Source of the DNA: Ophiura sarsii
Lineage: Eukaryota; Echinodermata; Ophiuroidea; Amphilepidida; Ophiuridae
NCBI GenBank assembly: GCA_035610835.1
Contig: CM069444.1
Coordinates: forward strand, 4,391,172-4,455,171
Direction: 5' to 3'
DNA length: 64,000 nucleotides
The position numbers were made by a program, and so were the translations under genes. Positions 10,985 to 24,429 of the stretch are shown piece by piece. The notes beneath the pieces were generated by a model that searched no databases, was not told the DNA's origin, and saw only the letters and a program-made list of their open reading frames with translations. Numbering within the stretch: the first letter of the stretch is position 1; each line of letters starts with the position of its first letter.

Positions 10985-11200
10985 TGAAGATCCAATACAT
11001 AATATATCTGATGTTTATGATAATGCTCGATTTCGTATCCGCGCCCAACTATCTCACTGATAATTCCCCTATATTCGCCATTTTTAAACCCAACAGAAGG
11101 GCACATTCAGCATTCAACATGTTCAAGGCCGGCGCAGCATCAAACGTACTCTAGAACCATGAGGACAGCGAGCGTGGCAAGAACGCTTTGACGATATAGT
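10985..11200 (+). pseudogene. Remnant of a Tc1/IS630-type DDE transposase
   Basis: In plus-strand frames I read VYDNARFRIR, then about 25 codons later LYSPFLNPTE, then after a one-base shift AHSAFNMFKAG. The order D-N-A-x-x-H-like block, Y-S-P-x-L-N-P-x-E, then F-x-x-x-K is that of the second Asp and the final Glu of DDE transposases of the Tc1/IS630 group. Stops and a frameshift lie within 200 bp, the first catalytic Asp is missing, and no flanking inverted repeat was found. It is a short dead fragment. Confidence 0.45.
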
Positions 11201-11249
11201 TGCAGCTGCACAAGCCGGAATAAACCTGCAGGTCTGGAGATCCTCCGTC

Positions 11250-11345
11250 TTCAGGACTTTAACATCGCTGAGTGGATGCCTGCTAAATGTAACTGGTTTC
11301 TGAAAATCTGTTTTGTATGGTATAACTATAATAGCCGCGTGGAAA
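11250..11345. repeat. Partial copy of the CCGCGTGGAAA MITE family
   Basis: TTCTGAAAATCTGTTTTGTA, then TATAATAGCCGCGTGGAAAG, matches in reverse the left end of the complete element at 21185-21434. Only one end is recognisable here. Confidence 0.55.
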
Positions 11346-11681
11346 GTGTAGAAGAACCTAAAGTGCAGAGTGAAACATTTACAAAGAACAGGAAGAATGC
11401 ATAAAGACAGAACCCATTAAAAGCTTGACCAACTTTTTGCCTATGAAATGCATCTTATGCTAACCCGTTATTCTCCCTTGTCATTGCTGCCTGTTTGCCC
11501 ACACCCAGTTGGTATATCTTGCTTTTACTCTCTTTGCATTTTACATTTTCGAGACATCCTCTTGTATCAGTTTTCTGATCCTTGGTGTGTTTTGTTCCTG
11601 GTTCCTTTGGATTCATCTTTTTACATTTTGAACCCTTTTATCATGTTTATGTTTTTAGCAAAGGAATGATGTTTTGGACTA

Positions 11682-14600
11682 TATGGTCGAATCCAACGAA
11701 AAGTGTCCACGGCTAGATTTTTAGGGTCCAGTTTCAAAATGCTTCTCTCTCTTATTCCTTTTCCCAACTCAAAGTCAACATATCAAGCTTGTATGGAAAA
11801 AAAGTGCCATCACTAATCTCTCCAATTGACCACGTGGCGGAATGATGAAGTTGAAGGTACACTTCGCAATGTTACCTACAAATACAAATACCATATTTTG
11901 ATTAAATGATGATTATTCCACCTATTTACATATTTCATTCAAATTTGTGATTGTATTGTATTCAGAAGATGCTAATGCTGATAGAAAGTGATCATATTTG
12001 TCCAGGTGCTCATTTTTTGTTTACATTTTAGATTCACACAGTTAGGTAGCATTTGCAGGCTCTCAATACTTTGAAACATGAGGTTGAGTCACTTTGTGTA
12101 CTTTCACCAAGATGATGTTAATGAACATTTGTTTCCATGTACCTCAAAGAGGGGGAATGACCCTTTCTGTAAAATTTAGAATTTTGAGCATGCGCCCAAA
12201 ACCTAAGTACATAGAGGAATGTGGAAATTTGATATTCGAAGGTAACAGGTAATGTATACGTAGGTAACGAGAAGTAAAACTGTAATAAATTAATGTTCTA
12301 CTTAATTTATGTTACATTTTGGGGTGAAATAATTATGCAGGGCTGTTAACAATATTTGTTTTTTTAAATCAACATGTTAAAACATGTTTAAATCCTAATA
12401 TTATGAACATATTCCCAGCAGTTTACTTTAAATAGATACTAGAATATTAATTTAATGTTGGAAAAAATATACAACATCTAACTGTCAGTTGTAATTTTGA
12501 AAAGGTTTTAAGAACAATATATCAGGCAACATTTTTAAGCATTCCTATAAGAGAAAAACATGTTAAGACTTAAAACACGGTAGCTTACATTACAATAATC
12601 AAAGTATTCGTAGGCAACACATTTGTTCTCAACTTCAACTTCGTTGACTAAGAACAGTTGGATTTGTTGATTTGACACAGGTTTAAGGGCAAAATTGTAC
12701 TCGACGTAGTTGTTTATGCCCTGAATCGCGTGTGAGGGGGAATGTCGTATCAAAATGGTGTCTTGATTGACTTTATAAGTACAGGGTGTCTCAAAAAAAA
12801 CGTGCACGTGTTTACCCAACTTATTGACCATGAACTTCTAGAAGTTGGTGTAACAATTGTATACAATTTGATAGACTAAACGCTTAGCTTTTATATGCCG
12901 TTCATTTCATCTAATTTGGTTTTGTCAATCCTGAGATCTGATCAATTAACTAAAGCTACCTAAAGTCGACTTTGTGCCACTTTTACAGAGTATATGTATA
13001 TGTATGTATGTATAGGGTGGTCGCCGATTGCGCAAAACGCAGAGAACAGTGACCTAGGGCGTACAGTTGATCGCTTTTACATCCCCTGCGCTCATTTTGA
13101 CGAGAACAAATTGAGGGTGACACCTAACCCGGGGGTAGGGTAAGCCATGAAAGCCTCCGATAGTAGGGGGTGTGGTTGCCACCTTACAATTTTTTTTAAT
13201 CGCCATTTTGAAAAGTATTTGAATTGTATGGTCCTGAATACTATAGCATAGGCCTATGTTAAAAACATCATTTCCCTCACTTATAAGCAAAAAACCGGGT
13301 GAAATTCCGATATTTGTAGAGAATATTTATATTTGGGCCTATATTTCTTTAGAGAATATTTCTATTTGGGCCTATATTTCACAGTGACTGTCCAGCGAAT
13401 ACGGCGGGATTTTGAGGTCGGCCATGTTTGATGACAGGGTCATAATGACGTCATTCGTGGGATGTTTGTACTTGTTTTGGTATGTATGGATAGAGGAAAC
13501 CTCTAGCTATACCATGGTACCCAAATAAGCATACTCTGCATTTCGGATTGGATTTTTTAGGGGTGGTAACAACCCACCCCCACACCACCTCTCTCCGGAG
13601 TAACCCTTTCTAATCATTGCAAACTGGAAAGTGGCACAAAGTCGATTTTAGGTAGCTTTAGTTAATTGGTCATATCTCAAGATTGACAAAACCAAATTAG
13701 ATGAAATAAACGGCATATGAAAGCTAAGTGTTAAGTCTATCAATATGTATACAATTGTTACATCAGATTTTAGAAGTTCATGGTAAATAAGTTGGGTAAA
13801 CACGTGCACGGGTTTTTTTAGACACCCTGTAGATTTAAAAATGTGCACTAAGCGTTGCTTTTACAAAACAATCAGAATTGCGTAATATTCAACATTTGAA
13901 TAAAACAGCAAGATTAACCAATTAATTATTAAAAATAATATAAAACCATGTTCCTATTTCTAAGATATAAAAGAAAACACCCTAAGCATCAATAACCTCA
14001 CTAGTGATAGACCTATACTGTTATTATTCTTGATGTTAAAGGCATATTGAATAGAATTAACCTTTTACACATGATAATTATGGCAGAAAATGTTTTATTA
14101 TGCTAACGTATCTCATCATCCAATTTTGTTAGTGTCTTTCTTGCTTGACTTTCAATTATTAAGAATGTGCCTTTTACTTCTACAAAACAGTCAGAAGTGT
14201 GTAATATTTAACATCTGATTTAGGGCAAGATGATGACAACATACATATCGTTCTGGGTTAAAATTTCGTAAAGGTATAGTTAAACAATCAATTAACTCGC
14301 TAGTAATACTAATATAATTACTGATCTAATTTGGTAAAAAGCATGTTCATCATAAAAACTAAACATGATAAAAACTTAAGCATCACATTTTAATTAAGAA
14401 ACATCTGATCATTCAGCCTCGTTATCATTCAGCCTTGTAATCTCTACTTAACTAGTTTAGTGATTCTTGATGTATTCTGTGTGTAGTTAGTTCTTTAGGT
14501 CTCTCATGTCGCGAGGATAAATATCTAATATAACTTAATTACTCTTTGTTTATTATATACGACATTCTAGAATGTTAAGAATGAACGTTTCAGTTTCCGT

Positions 14601-17396
14601 GTGAATCCAAAGTATTGGATCGAATCAACTATTGAATAGTTCACCGAGCCATCTTTAATTAGAAAGCGACTAGCGGTTTCCTTTAAGCAAACAGATTGAT
14701 TTGCCTGTAATTCATAGTCTTGAATGTCAGGTTATTTGTTTTAAGCAATAAAACAACCGGTTGCCTTCCTCAATTTGTTCTAAATAAAGGAGGCAAGTGA
14801 GGTCTTCTGGAAGTTATCATTTTGAATAGCTGTTTTAAACACGAAAGCCAGATCACTTTTTGATTCATTTAACATACACTTTGAAATAATTTCATATCAG
14901 ACCTTATATATATAAGTTTAATATGAGCCTAACATGTTCAAAGTCTAGAACATTCAAATATTTTGCCTTTCAGTCCACAACGGAATAAAGCACTTACAAC
15001 TTTCAGCACTGAGACATTAGTTGTCAGATTAGAATTAAGATACAATTTCCTAGTTTGGAATTTGTATCATTCTAAATGTCGTACATAGTCAGTCTTTATC
15101 GAGTTTCAACCGGAGGCAGACCCCGTTTGACACTGTGAATTTGAAAATGTTTATATGACCCGATTTTCAACTTGATGTTTTCTATTTTACATGAAAGGTC
15201 ATCCTTAAAATTGTTGCATTCCATGACATAGAATCACCCTTATGATATATTTTGTCAGATGTAGACAAAATAGGAATTTTATGTTGAGAAATTCAATGTT
15301 GTTTGATTTAACAACACTAATCTAATAAGTTTTGCCACGACAGAGATACTGTCGGGCATGTGCCATTCATTATGATTTTTTTTAAAAATCAACAACTGCT
15401 TAGTTCAATTACACTAAGAAATAAATGTCGGAAGCATTATTCATGAGCATTTTTTTAAATTTAAGAATGAAATCAGTATAGGCCTACCCTCGATTCCCTC
15501 CCACCTATAAACAAATGAAAAGGTTTTACTTAATATCTTGTTCACTTAAAATACGTTTCGGTGACATTACACAACCTGCCAGAGCAAAAATGAAGCAAGT
15601 TATTTTATATTTGTTACACATGAATTCCATTTTCAAATACAACTACAATAATGGCCAATATTAAGTACCTCAGTATTCACTGCTCTGCAATTCCTGGGGA
15701 AATAGGTTAACTACGCATACATCATATCGACAAGCTGGTTTAAAACAATATTGCGCACCAAACAATATTATTCCCGTCTTATACATTCCTACATACTATT
15801 TCCATAATATTAGGTGCGAATGAAAGCGACAAACAATGCAGGAATTGTACCATGCCCATTAACTAATATATAAGTTACCTACGAATACAAAATGGAATAT
15901 GAAAATATTGATTATGAAACCGAAATTTCATGGATGTTATGTCTAAATGTATCCATTTTAAGACGATCAACGTGTAATCTATTGATATAAATATCATTCA
16001 TTCACTCTAACACCAACAAAAAATATGTTCTCGGCAAAAAACAGTGTGATTGCACCATGCATTTTATTTAAATCAACACCTCCCATTTTCGTTTAATAAG
16101 TAATATTATTTTTACCCCTCCAAATATAAATATAATAATAATATCCAGTCAGATTGTATGATTGCGCACTGCTTTTATGTAAAATAAAATAGTTTAGGGC
16201 CAATATGCACTGTGTATATTATTGATTGTTGCCTACATATACATGTACATGTTACCTCCGAATACAGCATGAAGTTATGCACGAGATGCTGTCACTGAAT
16301 ATTTATATAAACATTAATCACCCTATCGCGATTTAAATCAACTGTCAGATGATGTCTTTGCGTGAATAGCATACAAAACTACACTAATAGGAGTAATAAG
16401 ATTGAGACAGAGGGAGGCTATATAATCCACTTTTAAGACAACAACATAATTATTGATGCACTTGCACACAAAGTACAGAATTTTGTAAAAGGTTACTAAT
16501 ACAAAAGCTGAACGTTTGATGCAAAACTTCTCTGTTGCTTGCTGAACGCAGCACACATTTCTACTTTATTCCAGTCGCTACAAGTATGTAACAACAGAGG
16601 GAAGTACCACGGTATAGTTATTTGTATTTGAAGGTAACAGTTCATATTTCAAATTTGCCTACAAATACAGCCTTTTATTGCTGATATTTCAAAAAATGTT
16701 GCCTTCAAAATGATAAAACTTGTCGCACATGTACATTGTATCATACTTCGCTTATTCTATAGATATAATTCACTAATCTTTGTTTATATTAAAATGGCAG
16801 TGTTTTAAATAGGTATTCGGAGGTAATGCATTTTTTTTACCAAACCGATGGTTTCCGCTTTTAAAATTTCTAACAGCTTTATCAAAAAATCGACTTGAAT
16901 GGGGACAATGCTTTTATTAAAGTATTTAATATATTTAGGCTTTCTTACAGCACAAATTACTCTACCTCAGGCGAATTCTTCCCCGAAAGTGAGATTTAAC
17001 AAAACATGTATTTGTAGGTAACGTCAAAACTTACCACAGCAAAAAAAAATCACAACAATTCAGGGATGGATCGAAAGTAACCACAAATTAAAAGAGGCAT
17101 TCGTGAGATATCCAGCAATCAAACAGGCAAAATTATTTCCGCTTAAGCTCGTTTTTATCTAAACGGTTATATGTCTAACAAAAAACCTTAACAACTATTA
17201 TGTAAAAAGGGTAAAAAATAGCAGGTTTATTGCTCGTATACGCCCAATTGTGCATTTAAGTTGGTCATATTATATATGGCGCGAACCGTCTCATCGAGGC
17301 GGATACGTATAACACACAAATAAAATTGTCAAGATATAGATTATTTTATTAGAGGCCGGAACATCACGTGTACACTTTTCGTTGGATTCGACCATA
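11682..17396. mobile_element. Putative 5.7 kb non-autonomous DNA transposon
   Basis: A near-perfect inverted pair of about 28 bp, starting TATGGTCGAATCCAACGAAA at 11682 and ending with its complement at 17396, brackets 5.7 kb with no usable gene. Within it a motif of consensus GTTACCTACRAATACA occurs at least eight times in both orientations, at about 11871, 12239-12270, 15874, 16252, 16622, 16654, 16811 and 17006. The copies lie towards the two ends and are absent from the middle (about 12.3-15.8 kb), as transposase-binding subterminal repeats do. The rest is AT-rich, and a TA-type MITE is nested at 12780-13831. A TA duplication is possible at the ends. I do not recognise the superfamily. 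Confidence 0.55.
12780..13831. mobile_element. TA-flanked MITE with 200-bp inverted repeats
   Basis: The left end TACAGGGTGTCTCAAAAAAA and the right end TTTTTAGACACCCTGTA are the tips of inverted repeats about 210 bp long; the inner block CTAAAGCTACCTAAAGTCGA is matched by TCGATTTTAGGTAGCTTTAG. TA lies at both tips. The ends are of the Tc1/mariner-like type. The interior of about 600 bp has no coding potential. The open frames read across the tips are shadows. Confidence 0.82.
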
Positions 17397-18539
17397 GAAT
17401 TGGTCAGAGCCCGAAGAAAAATTTATCATTGCGTAAATGTATTTTCTCTGTGTTCTGATATGTTTTTCTCTGTGTTTTGACCAATAATATGTTTATGAAA
17501 GGATTCGTCCAAAAAGATAATAATTATTTCCTTTTCACTGAATAGAAATAAATGCTTACTTTAAGTGGAGGTAGGGCACTTACCCAATGTGCACTAACAT
17601 GACTAATGGGTCATTGAGTCACGACAATACACCTATGAGGGGTAAGGATTTGACCCCTGATATGCAGGAAGCAGGCGACTCAGCCAGGTCGGAGTTCAAT
17701 AGTCTTGCCATACAGAAAAGGGTTCATGATCATGATGAGTATTTCACCTGAATGCTGATTTTGCGAATTTAATGCCAATTGAAAAAGAAAATTTTGTTGA
17801 GTTCGAGTCAAAATAACAAGTAGGCCTATGTTTCCAAATAGATTGTAACTTTTACCAAATTGGCTGCGCGTGTCCGTCGAAACTGGAAATTTGCCAGTAG
17901 GCATATACTGGAATATATTCTGGTAAGAAACGGAATGCTTATTTCATGTATTTTGCGTAACCATACATCGATAGCAAAAGCTCTCGCCAAATTGAATACA
18001 TATACATTTATTATAATGCTAATTTGACTATTTTTGTGTATTATTTTTTGGGAGATGAATGTGGAAATTGTTTTGTGTAGAGCCATATCTCATACAAACC
18101 CTCATCAAAAAGGAATAGCCTATATCCTCTACACTGCTACACTTTCTTGAAATAAATACTCTTTCGAAGCATGCGTGAAAATAACACTCTGTTTGCGTAC
18201 GTCCGACCCCAAGGTTTGTTTGCAACTTTTCCCACGTTAATTTTAATTGAGGATCCATACTATAGTTAGGCACTATAGGCATGCTAGGAGGACATAGCCC
18301 TCCTCGTAGGGCCACTATCCAGGGAAATACTATACTAAGATAGAATATAGAAACACTGAGTCAGCCATCCTCCAGCCGAGTCAAAAGAGTGGCCCTACAG
18401 TTTTGGACAAATCTGTGCCGGGAATCTGGTACAATCCCAGAATGCAACATTATACCTCCGTGACATCATGCACACACTGGCCAATAGCAGTGCCAATAGC
18501 CACTGAGCACAATATTTGTATTGACTATGTCACAGGCAT
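17397..18539. other. No gene recognised
   Basis: Open frames at 17680-18315 on the minus strand overlap in three frames and show no domain or splice context. I see nothing I can name here. Confidence 0.35.
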
Positions 18540-18655
18540 TCTCTGAATTACTGAGACCTTTCTCCATATTCTAGTCACCTTTCTCTAAATTACTGAGACG
18601 TTTCTCCATTTTCTAGTCACCTTTCTCTAAATTACTGAGACCTTTCTCCATTTTA
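18540..18655. repeat. 42-bp tandem repeat, about 2.7 copies
   Basis: Units of 42 bp containing CTGAGACCTTTCTCCATATT and CTAGTCACCTTTCTCTAAAT repeat with only one or two changes per copy. Such low divergence points to a recent expansion. Confidence 0.9.
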
Positions 18656-20150
18656 GACCATTTTGACCCCTTTGGCCGCCCATATTAAAAGGCATATTTA
18701 TGTGATCTTTTCCAGGAGGCGACATTCATAAAAAAAATTAGAAAGTAGATTTTACTTGCAGATTTACCTTTCTGATCATAAATCATAAATATATTCTGAG
18801 TTACAGAGCGATACGATTCCTAATTACTAAAAATCATGGTTTTAGAGTGATTTTACTAGAGTGAAAAATAAGTCGATTTAAAAAAATGTAACACAATTTG
18901 TCAATAGACAGCCCCTTAAGCATGTTAAGTATGTGACAAGTTGATTTTTTTTTGGGGGGGGGGGGGAAGGGGGGGGGTAGGGTTGTGTAAAAATCCACTG
19001 GTTAGCAGGGGGTCATGTAATTTTCAGTTTCATTTCCATCATAAATAATGAACGGTCCCTTAGACCCGGATGTAAATCTAAAACCATTCAAAAATCGCCG
19101 AAAACGCATGTAAAATTCCCTTTATGACATGGAAATAGGATACAAATAACAGAAATAGCTACAATCGGCTTTGCATAACAACATAAGTCTCATTAGTTGA
19201 TATAAAACCACAAACTAGTGCTGAAATACTGCTTAATTAAGTTGTTTACCTAAAATCGTGACGATCACTGCGTCCTATTTCACCACGCGCGCGACTTTAT
19301 GTATATCGCGCGGGTCTTCGTTGATAAATGTGATGGTCCATATATGGAGTGTTACATGTGTGTATGATGTCATGTCGGTGACTGGCTCTTATGCACAGTG
19401 GAGGTATAGTGCCAAATCTGTAGGACTACTCCACGGATTCGGTTCTCGGGTCGGTCGGTTCTCGGATGGGGAGCAATTTGTCTAGGATTATTATAGATAG
19501 AGTAGTCCTAAAGGTAGGACTAGGGGGACATGCAAAACTGATACAACTAGTCACCCAACACTAATAGTAATACATGTAGTTAGGATTATCCGTATCCATG
19601 TGTTATACATATAGATTTATTCCGTATGGGGTCTTTACACTATTCTAACTTATGAATGTTTTACACTTACATCAATGATATACCGAATGTTTAGTGCCAT
19701 GTCTTCTGAAATTTAAGCTTGTCAGATGAGAAATTGCGACGAGGAGACGGTAGGCCTATGCCATATTCAATGAAATGACTCTTTTGAATTGGTTTTGTAA
19801 TTTTGTTTCATGCATTGATAACAACAAATGTGTCAGTTGCCGTGACTGATAGATTTTTTACCGTAACACCACTAATATAAGTTATTATGACGTCAGTGTG
19901 GCATAATATTGAATAGGACTATTGAATTAAGTCACGGGAACAGGTTATTGGAATGGTGAAGTCCGATATTTCATTACACGGTTGGTTTCACACAGGCATT
20001 TTAACCTGATGAAGTCTGTGAAAATCAACCCCGGTGTTCTCTCCTCGTATTCAGAGGGGTAACACATGGTCGTTCCTGGATCTTGAAATACCCCCTTATT
20101 TGACGGCGTTTTTTGGACAATTTGGCTAATTTAACCCCTTTTTCCCAAAA
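18656..20150. other. No gene recognised; poly-G tract and a small inverted pair
   Basis: A poly-G run lies at 18953-18977. TAGGACTACTC near 19421 is inverted as GAGTAGTCCTA near 19500, probably a small MITE. The open frame at 19258-19485 shows no known domain. No gene is supported. Confidence 0.4.
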
Positions 20151-20159
20151 AGCGTGCGT

Positions 20160-20275
20160 TATTTTGTCTGAAAATACACCCCTAATGTTTTGAAATCGCG
20201 GACATAGCTTCCAAAAGGACCCCTAAGTTTTTGAAATCGCGGACAAAGCTTCCAAAAACACCCCTAATTTGGGAA
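20160..20275. repeat. Short tandem repeat, about 42-bp unit
   Basis: CACCCCTAATGTTTTGAAAT with CGCGGACATAGCTTCCAAAA is followed by a second close copy and the start of a third. Unit length is 41-43 bp. Confidence 0.8.
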
Positions 20276-20553
20276 AGACTGCACACCAAGAACATGCCCC
20301 CATATTTCCCCATCGACCAAAAGCAAAAAGTAAGTTCAAAGCTTAATATTTCATACATCAATGTTTGTCTTGGATATTATGAGGTAAGCAATACCAATGT
20401 TATTAATTTATCATCTTGGCTAAAAGTGTCGAGTCCAAGAAACGAGTTTGGTTTTTCAATTTTTTAATGGGTCCGTTTTGAGCAAAAAATTGAAGAAAAA
20501 AAATTGCTATGAGTACAGGAAAGCTCATATTAAAAGAAAAATGGTCGGCTATA

Positions 20554-20650
20554 TCTTGCTAGACGTCCCGTACGGAATAAACTGTATACTAAACAACGCA
20601 TTTTAATTGTTATGAGCATGCGCACATCAGTTACGGGACGTCTAGCAAGA
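20554..20650. repeat. 97-bp hairpin element with perfect 19-bp arms
   Basis: TCTTGCTAGACGTCCCGTA at 20554-20572 is the exact reverse complement of 20632-20650. The 59-bp loop contains CGGAATAAACTGTATACT. This is too short to code and fits a very small MITE or a tip-only deletion product. Confidence 0.85.
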
Positions 20651-20654
20651 CATT

Positions 20655-21184
20655 GCCAAATGGTCAACATGGGGGAAAACGGACCTTGATGATAGCCAGA
20701 TTGGTGTAAATGGTGGTTTTTTTAAATGGGCCCGCCCGGCCGGCCCGCCCCCTCTGACAATTTACCTCAAATACGCCGCTGTAGTGTACACGCACAGACA
20801 TGCACACCCCGACATGTAGAAAATGTACACAAGCTTCGCATAGGGTTACGAATGCAAAAAGTTCGAAAATAAACAACTGTGTAATATTTTGAAGTTTACG
20901 GATTCTTTGGGGCGTAAAAAACCGTGCACCCGGTGACCTGTTTCGTTACAAATATATTTTGGTGAATCTAATTAGATAGTCTTGTCTTTTCTGCTCATTG
21001 AAAAGGATTGATTCGTCCCAGTGAGCATATTATCACAAAATTGACCTCATAACAAATGTATATTTACAACTCGTGATATTATTATTATTATTTCTAATGA
21101 GCTAACTGGAGAAAGGAATTAGTCAGTAACTTACCAGGCAATAAGTGTGCTTAAAACTCTAAAAGTAGGCCTACAAAACGTGTG
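20655..21184. other. No gene recognised
   Basis: Includes a GC-rich patch (GGGCCCGCCCGGCCGGCCCG, about 20729-20750) in AT-rich surroundings. No coding unit or RNA gene is supported. Confidence 0.35.
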
Positions 21185-21434
21185 TTAACGCTTTCCACGC
21201 GGCTATTGTTTTACCATACACAAAACAGACAGATTTTTCAGAAACCTTTCATAATTTTCAAAGTCTATCTCAAATGTTACTGACCACACACTAGGCATGT
21301 TTGTACTTATTTCAATGCATTTCTCCTGGTGATTCCAAATATGGTAATGAAATACAGTAATTTTGACATTTTTGAAAAATTTTGTGAAAATTTGGAATGT
21401 CGTCTGCAGCTGCCTGCCGCGTGGAAAGTGTTAA
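21185..21434. mobile_element. TTAA-flanked MITE (CTTTCCACGCGGC family), complete copy
   Basis: The element starts TTAACGCTTTCCACGCGGC and ends GCCGCGTGGAAAGTGTTAA, an inverted pair of 19 bp with one mismatch, with TTAA at both tips. Length is 250 bp, with no coding potential. Related partial copies are at 11250-11345, 38345-38530, 55995-56166 and 58074-58320, three of them in introns of the Calx-beta gene. TTAA ends suggest mobilisation by a piggyBac-like transposase. Confidence 0.8.
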
Positions 21435-21721
21435 ACTTGTTTGAAACAAACAAATATATTCTCTCAATCTCTTGTATGTCTGCTATTGTTCCTTTCTATT
21501 TTAAACTGTTGTTTGTTGGTTGTTAAAATCACTAACAATTCTTCATTTTGATTCATTTTAAGGGTAAAGATGGATCGTCACATATGAGTGATCACAAGCT
21601 TTGTTTCTAAAAATGAGCTTGACTTGAGTCTCAAATTGATGGACGTTTAAATAGGTAAATAAGTGGTCATGGGTAATTAGCAGTGGCTTAGACTTCTTTT
21701 TCATATTGGGGGTGCAGTTTG

Positions 21722-21950
21722 GGGTTAGGGTTACGTTAAGGATTAGGGTTACGTTAAGGGTTAGGGTTACGTTAAGGGTTATGGTTAGGGTTATGGTTAG
21801 GGCTAGGGTTAGGGTTAGGGTTAGGGTTAGGGTTAGGGTTAGGGTTAGGGTTAGGGTTAGGGTTAGGGTTAGGGTTAGGGTTAGGGTTAGGGTTAGGGTT
21901 AGGGTTAGGGTTAGGGTTAGGGTTAGGGTTAGGGGTTATAGGGGTTATAG
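21722..21950. repeat. Interstitial TTAGGG telomere-type array
   Basis: About 22 uninterrupted TTAGGG units (roughly 21799-21932) are preceded by variant units (GGGTTACGTTAA) and followed by GGGGTTATA variants. The homogeneity of the central block argues for recent expansion. TTAGGG is the usual metazoan telomere motif. The open frame across it (VRVRVR) is not a protein. Confidence 0.95.
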
Positions 21951-21959
21951 GTTATAGGG

Positions 21960-24350
21960 ATAAACTTGTCAAGAATTATTTATGCTTGTAATTGTAATGT
22001 CTCGCACACGCACCCCCAAACCCCGTCGTGTTTTGTTTCAGTGTGACGATTACAGGATGTAGTTTTTATCATTCTCGCATGCATTGTTGTCATAACACTA
22101 TGGGCCGTATTCTGGTACTAAAAGTATTTTAATAGCCTAAAAACTATTGTTTAAGTTAAACGTAATTAGTCTATCTTTTAGACAGTACGTTTAACAAAAC
22201 ACTTTTAAACTATGCAAATATCGCCCCCAGGGAACTCGTAGGGTAATTTCATGCAGGTATATGATAGTCTGGGCCCAGTACGTTGCGATTGCTTCCTCCG
22301 TTTCGTCCACGGATGACCAATGATGATGATGATGATGATATGATACATATGGCCCAGATAAGACACCGTAGTTAAAAATCAAATGCACGTGTATTTTAGC
22401 GATACCTGGCCTATCCGTCGGCTCACAGCGGTTGCCGGTCGGGTGGATGTTCGTTTTATAACCATAATTTTGTCAAAATAAGGACGATTGCAACATAACA
22501 AACAATATTTATGTGAAGAGTACACGCAAATATCGCATGAAAAGCACACTTTTAACGATGAAATAAACAAATCAAACAATAAATGAATGTATACGGCGAT
22601 AACACGTCTCTCACAACTGCAACTGCTGTGGCTTGCTATGGATGACCCTATTCATTGTAATCGGCGGACACGGGTTCAATTCCCATCTATTGCATGTCTT
22701 ATTTTATTTCATTTTTAAAAATTGTGATATTAATATACATTTAGGCATTGGTTGGAATAGGCCTATATATAACGCCGCAGTCCTTTTTAAAATTGTTTTC
22801 ATATTCCAATTAATATTAATTAGGCCTATTTATTCATTTTCATTGTAAAGGCCTAAAGAGCAAGACCAGTTACTTTAAAGATATTGGTTAATTCAGATTA
22901 TTATTATCTTAAATTCTTTCTTTGTTACTTACAACTTTAATTTTGTCTGATAATTCGATCTCCCAGTGCACTTTCTTGACAGGAGTATACAAAATTAATA
23001 AATGTTATTGGAGACAATACGCTAATTGTTCTCAGCTAGTCTAAACGAAATAGGCCTCGGGTATGTCCAGGAAACCGGTGGAAAAAAGTAACAAGTTCCA
23101 AATATTATCTTAACCTATCTAAATTCTGTATAATGCATTCATTAACTCATTCAGACAATCATACTAATGCCTACACCTTTTTAATATGCACAACCCCCAA
23201 CGAATGTTATTGGGTATATTTACCAATGAATATGTTGATTAACTAATTAATGTATTTACTAATTATTTGTCTTTATATTATTAAGGGCCATCATTTGAAA
23301 GATCTGTATTCCTTTTAAAACCATGGTAGAAAATCACGACATACAGTACACTCTATGCAGAAGTTTAGTTATCGTGAGTTAAACTACCCCCAAACCAGTG
23401 GCATAAATGAGATTGGATCAAGACTATTCTTTTCTCATGTCTGAAGGCTGACAGCAAAATTGTTAACTTTATTTGTTGGGAGTGGCTGTTTTTAATAATA
23501 ATTCAACCAGCATGCTTATATAGGCTTTTTGGTTGGCGGGGCAACCGCCAACCTTATAGCACCAGATTGCATATTCTTGGACATTTAGGTCTTTCTACAT
23601 ATACATGGAGGCTGCCATTTTGTTTTTAGTATATGGAAAATTGTCTAAATTATTTTGCAGTCTTTGTAAATTACATGTACCTATGCAGTTTATTTTAACA
23701 GTCCTGCAGTCTGTGATGGAGTCAAAGCTATATTTGTTTAGCCTTGATGATTCAATCAGAGAGTAATTATTAGACTCCCAACAGAGAGACATAATAGCTT
23801 ATCTTGTTTACTGTGTCATAAAACATGGTCAAGGTTTGCATGAAATATCTATGTGTATGAACAATTTCGGGACTGGCTAGGATTGGTGAAATTGTCATGC
23901 TCACAAGCTTTTAGTATTCTTATTAGACATTATTAGAAAGGTGTACATTTGTAAACATTTCATGATGAAAAATGTGGGTTCTACTGCATCACGAACATTA
24001 AATGCCGCGAAAAAATAGTGCTTGCTTTAGAATAAACCTACTGTATGTGTCCTTGTTGGGTATAGCACTGCATTACATAATGATATGGTGAACTGTCACT
24101 ACAAATTACTCTGTACCAAGGCATTATCTGTACACATCATGTTCTGGTGATCACTCCATTTCCATGTGAAACCGAGGATTTTTTAGTTGGGGCTTTAATG
24201 AGTTGCGGATGTCATATCTAGATTGTTCTTCAGATGGTACCTCCCCCCTCCATGCACAAACATCAACTTTATTGGTTTCCTGTACTATTTTTAGACTGTT
24301 GTGTTTTGATTTGGGGTGTTTTTTTTGTTTGAAAGATACATACACCATAT
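21960..24350. other. No gene recognised
   Basis: Mostly AT-rich. Open frames are short and without domains. A tRNA-like B-box (GGGTTCAATTCCC near 22672) is discussed under rejected items. Confidence 0.35.
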
Positions 24351-24429
24351 CCCTGGTATTTTGGTATGCAACAGAATGAACAGATGCTTCAGAAAATGGT
24401 TACAAAACATGATTCTTTCTCTTGGATCG

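Noticed and set aside
21706..21957. Open frame of repeated VRVRVR
   Set aside because: It is the TTAGGG array read as protein, as are the MVMVMV frame at 7581-7799 and similar frames.
22610..22690. tRNA gene suggested by GGGTTCAATTCCC
   Set aside because: Only a B-box-like T-arm is present. No matching acceptor stem, D-arm or anticodon arm could be folded by eye.
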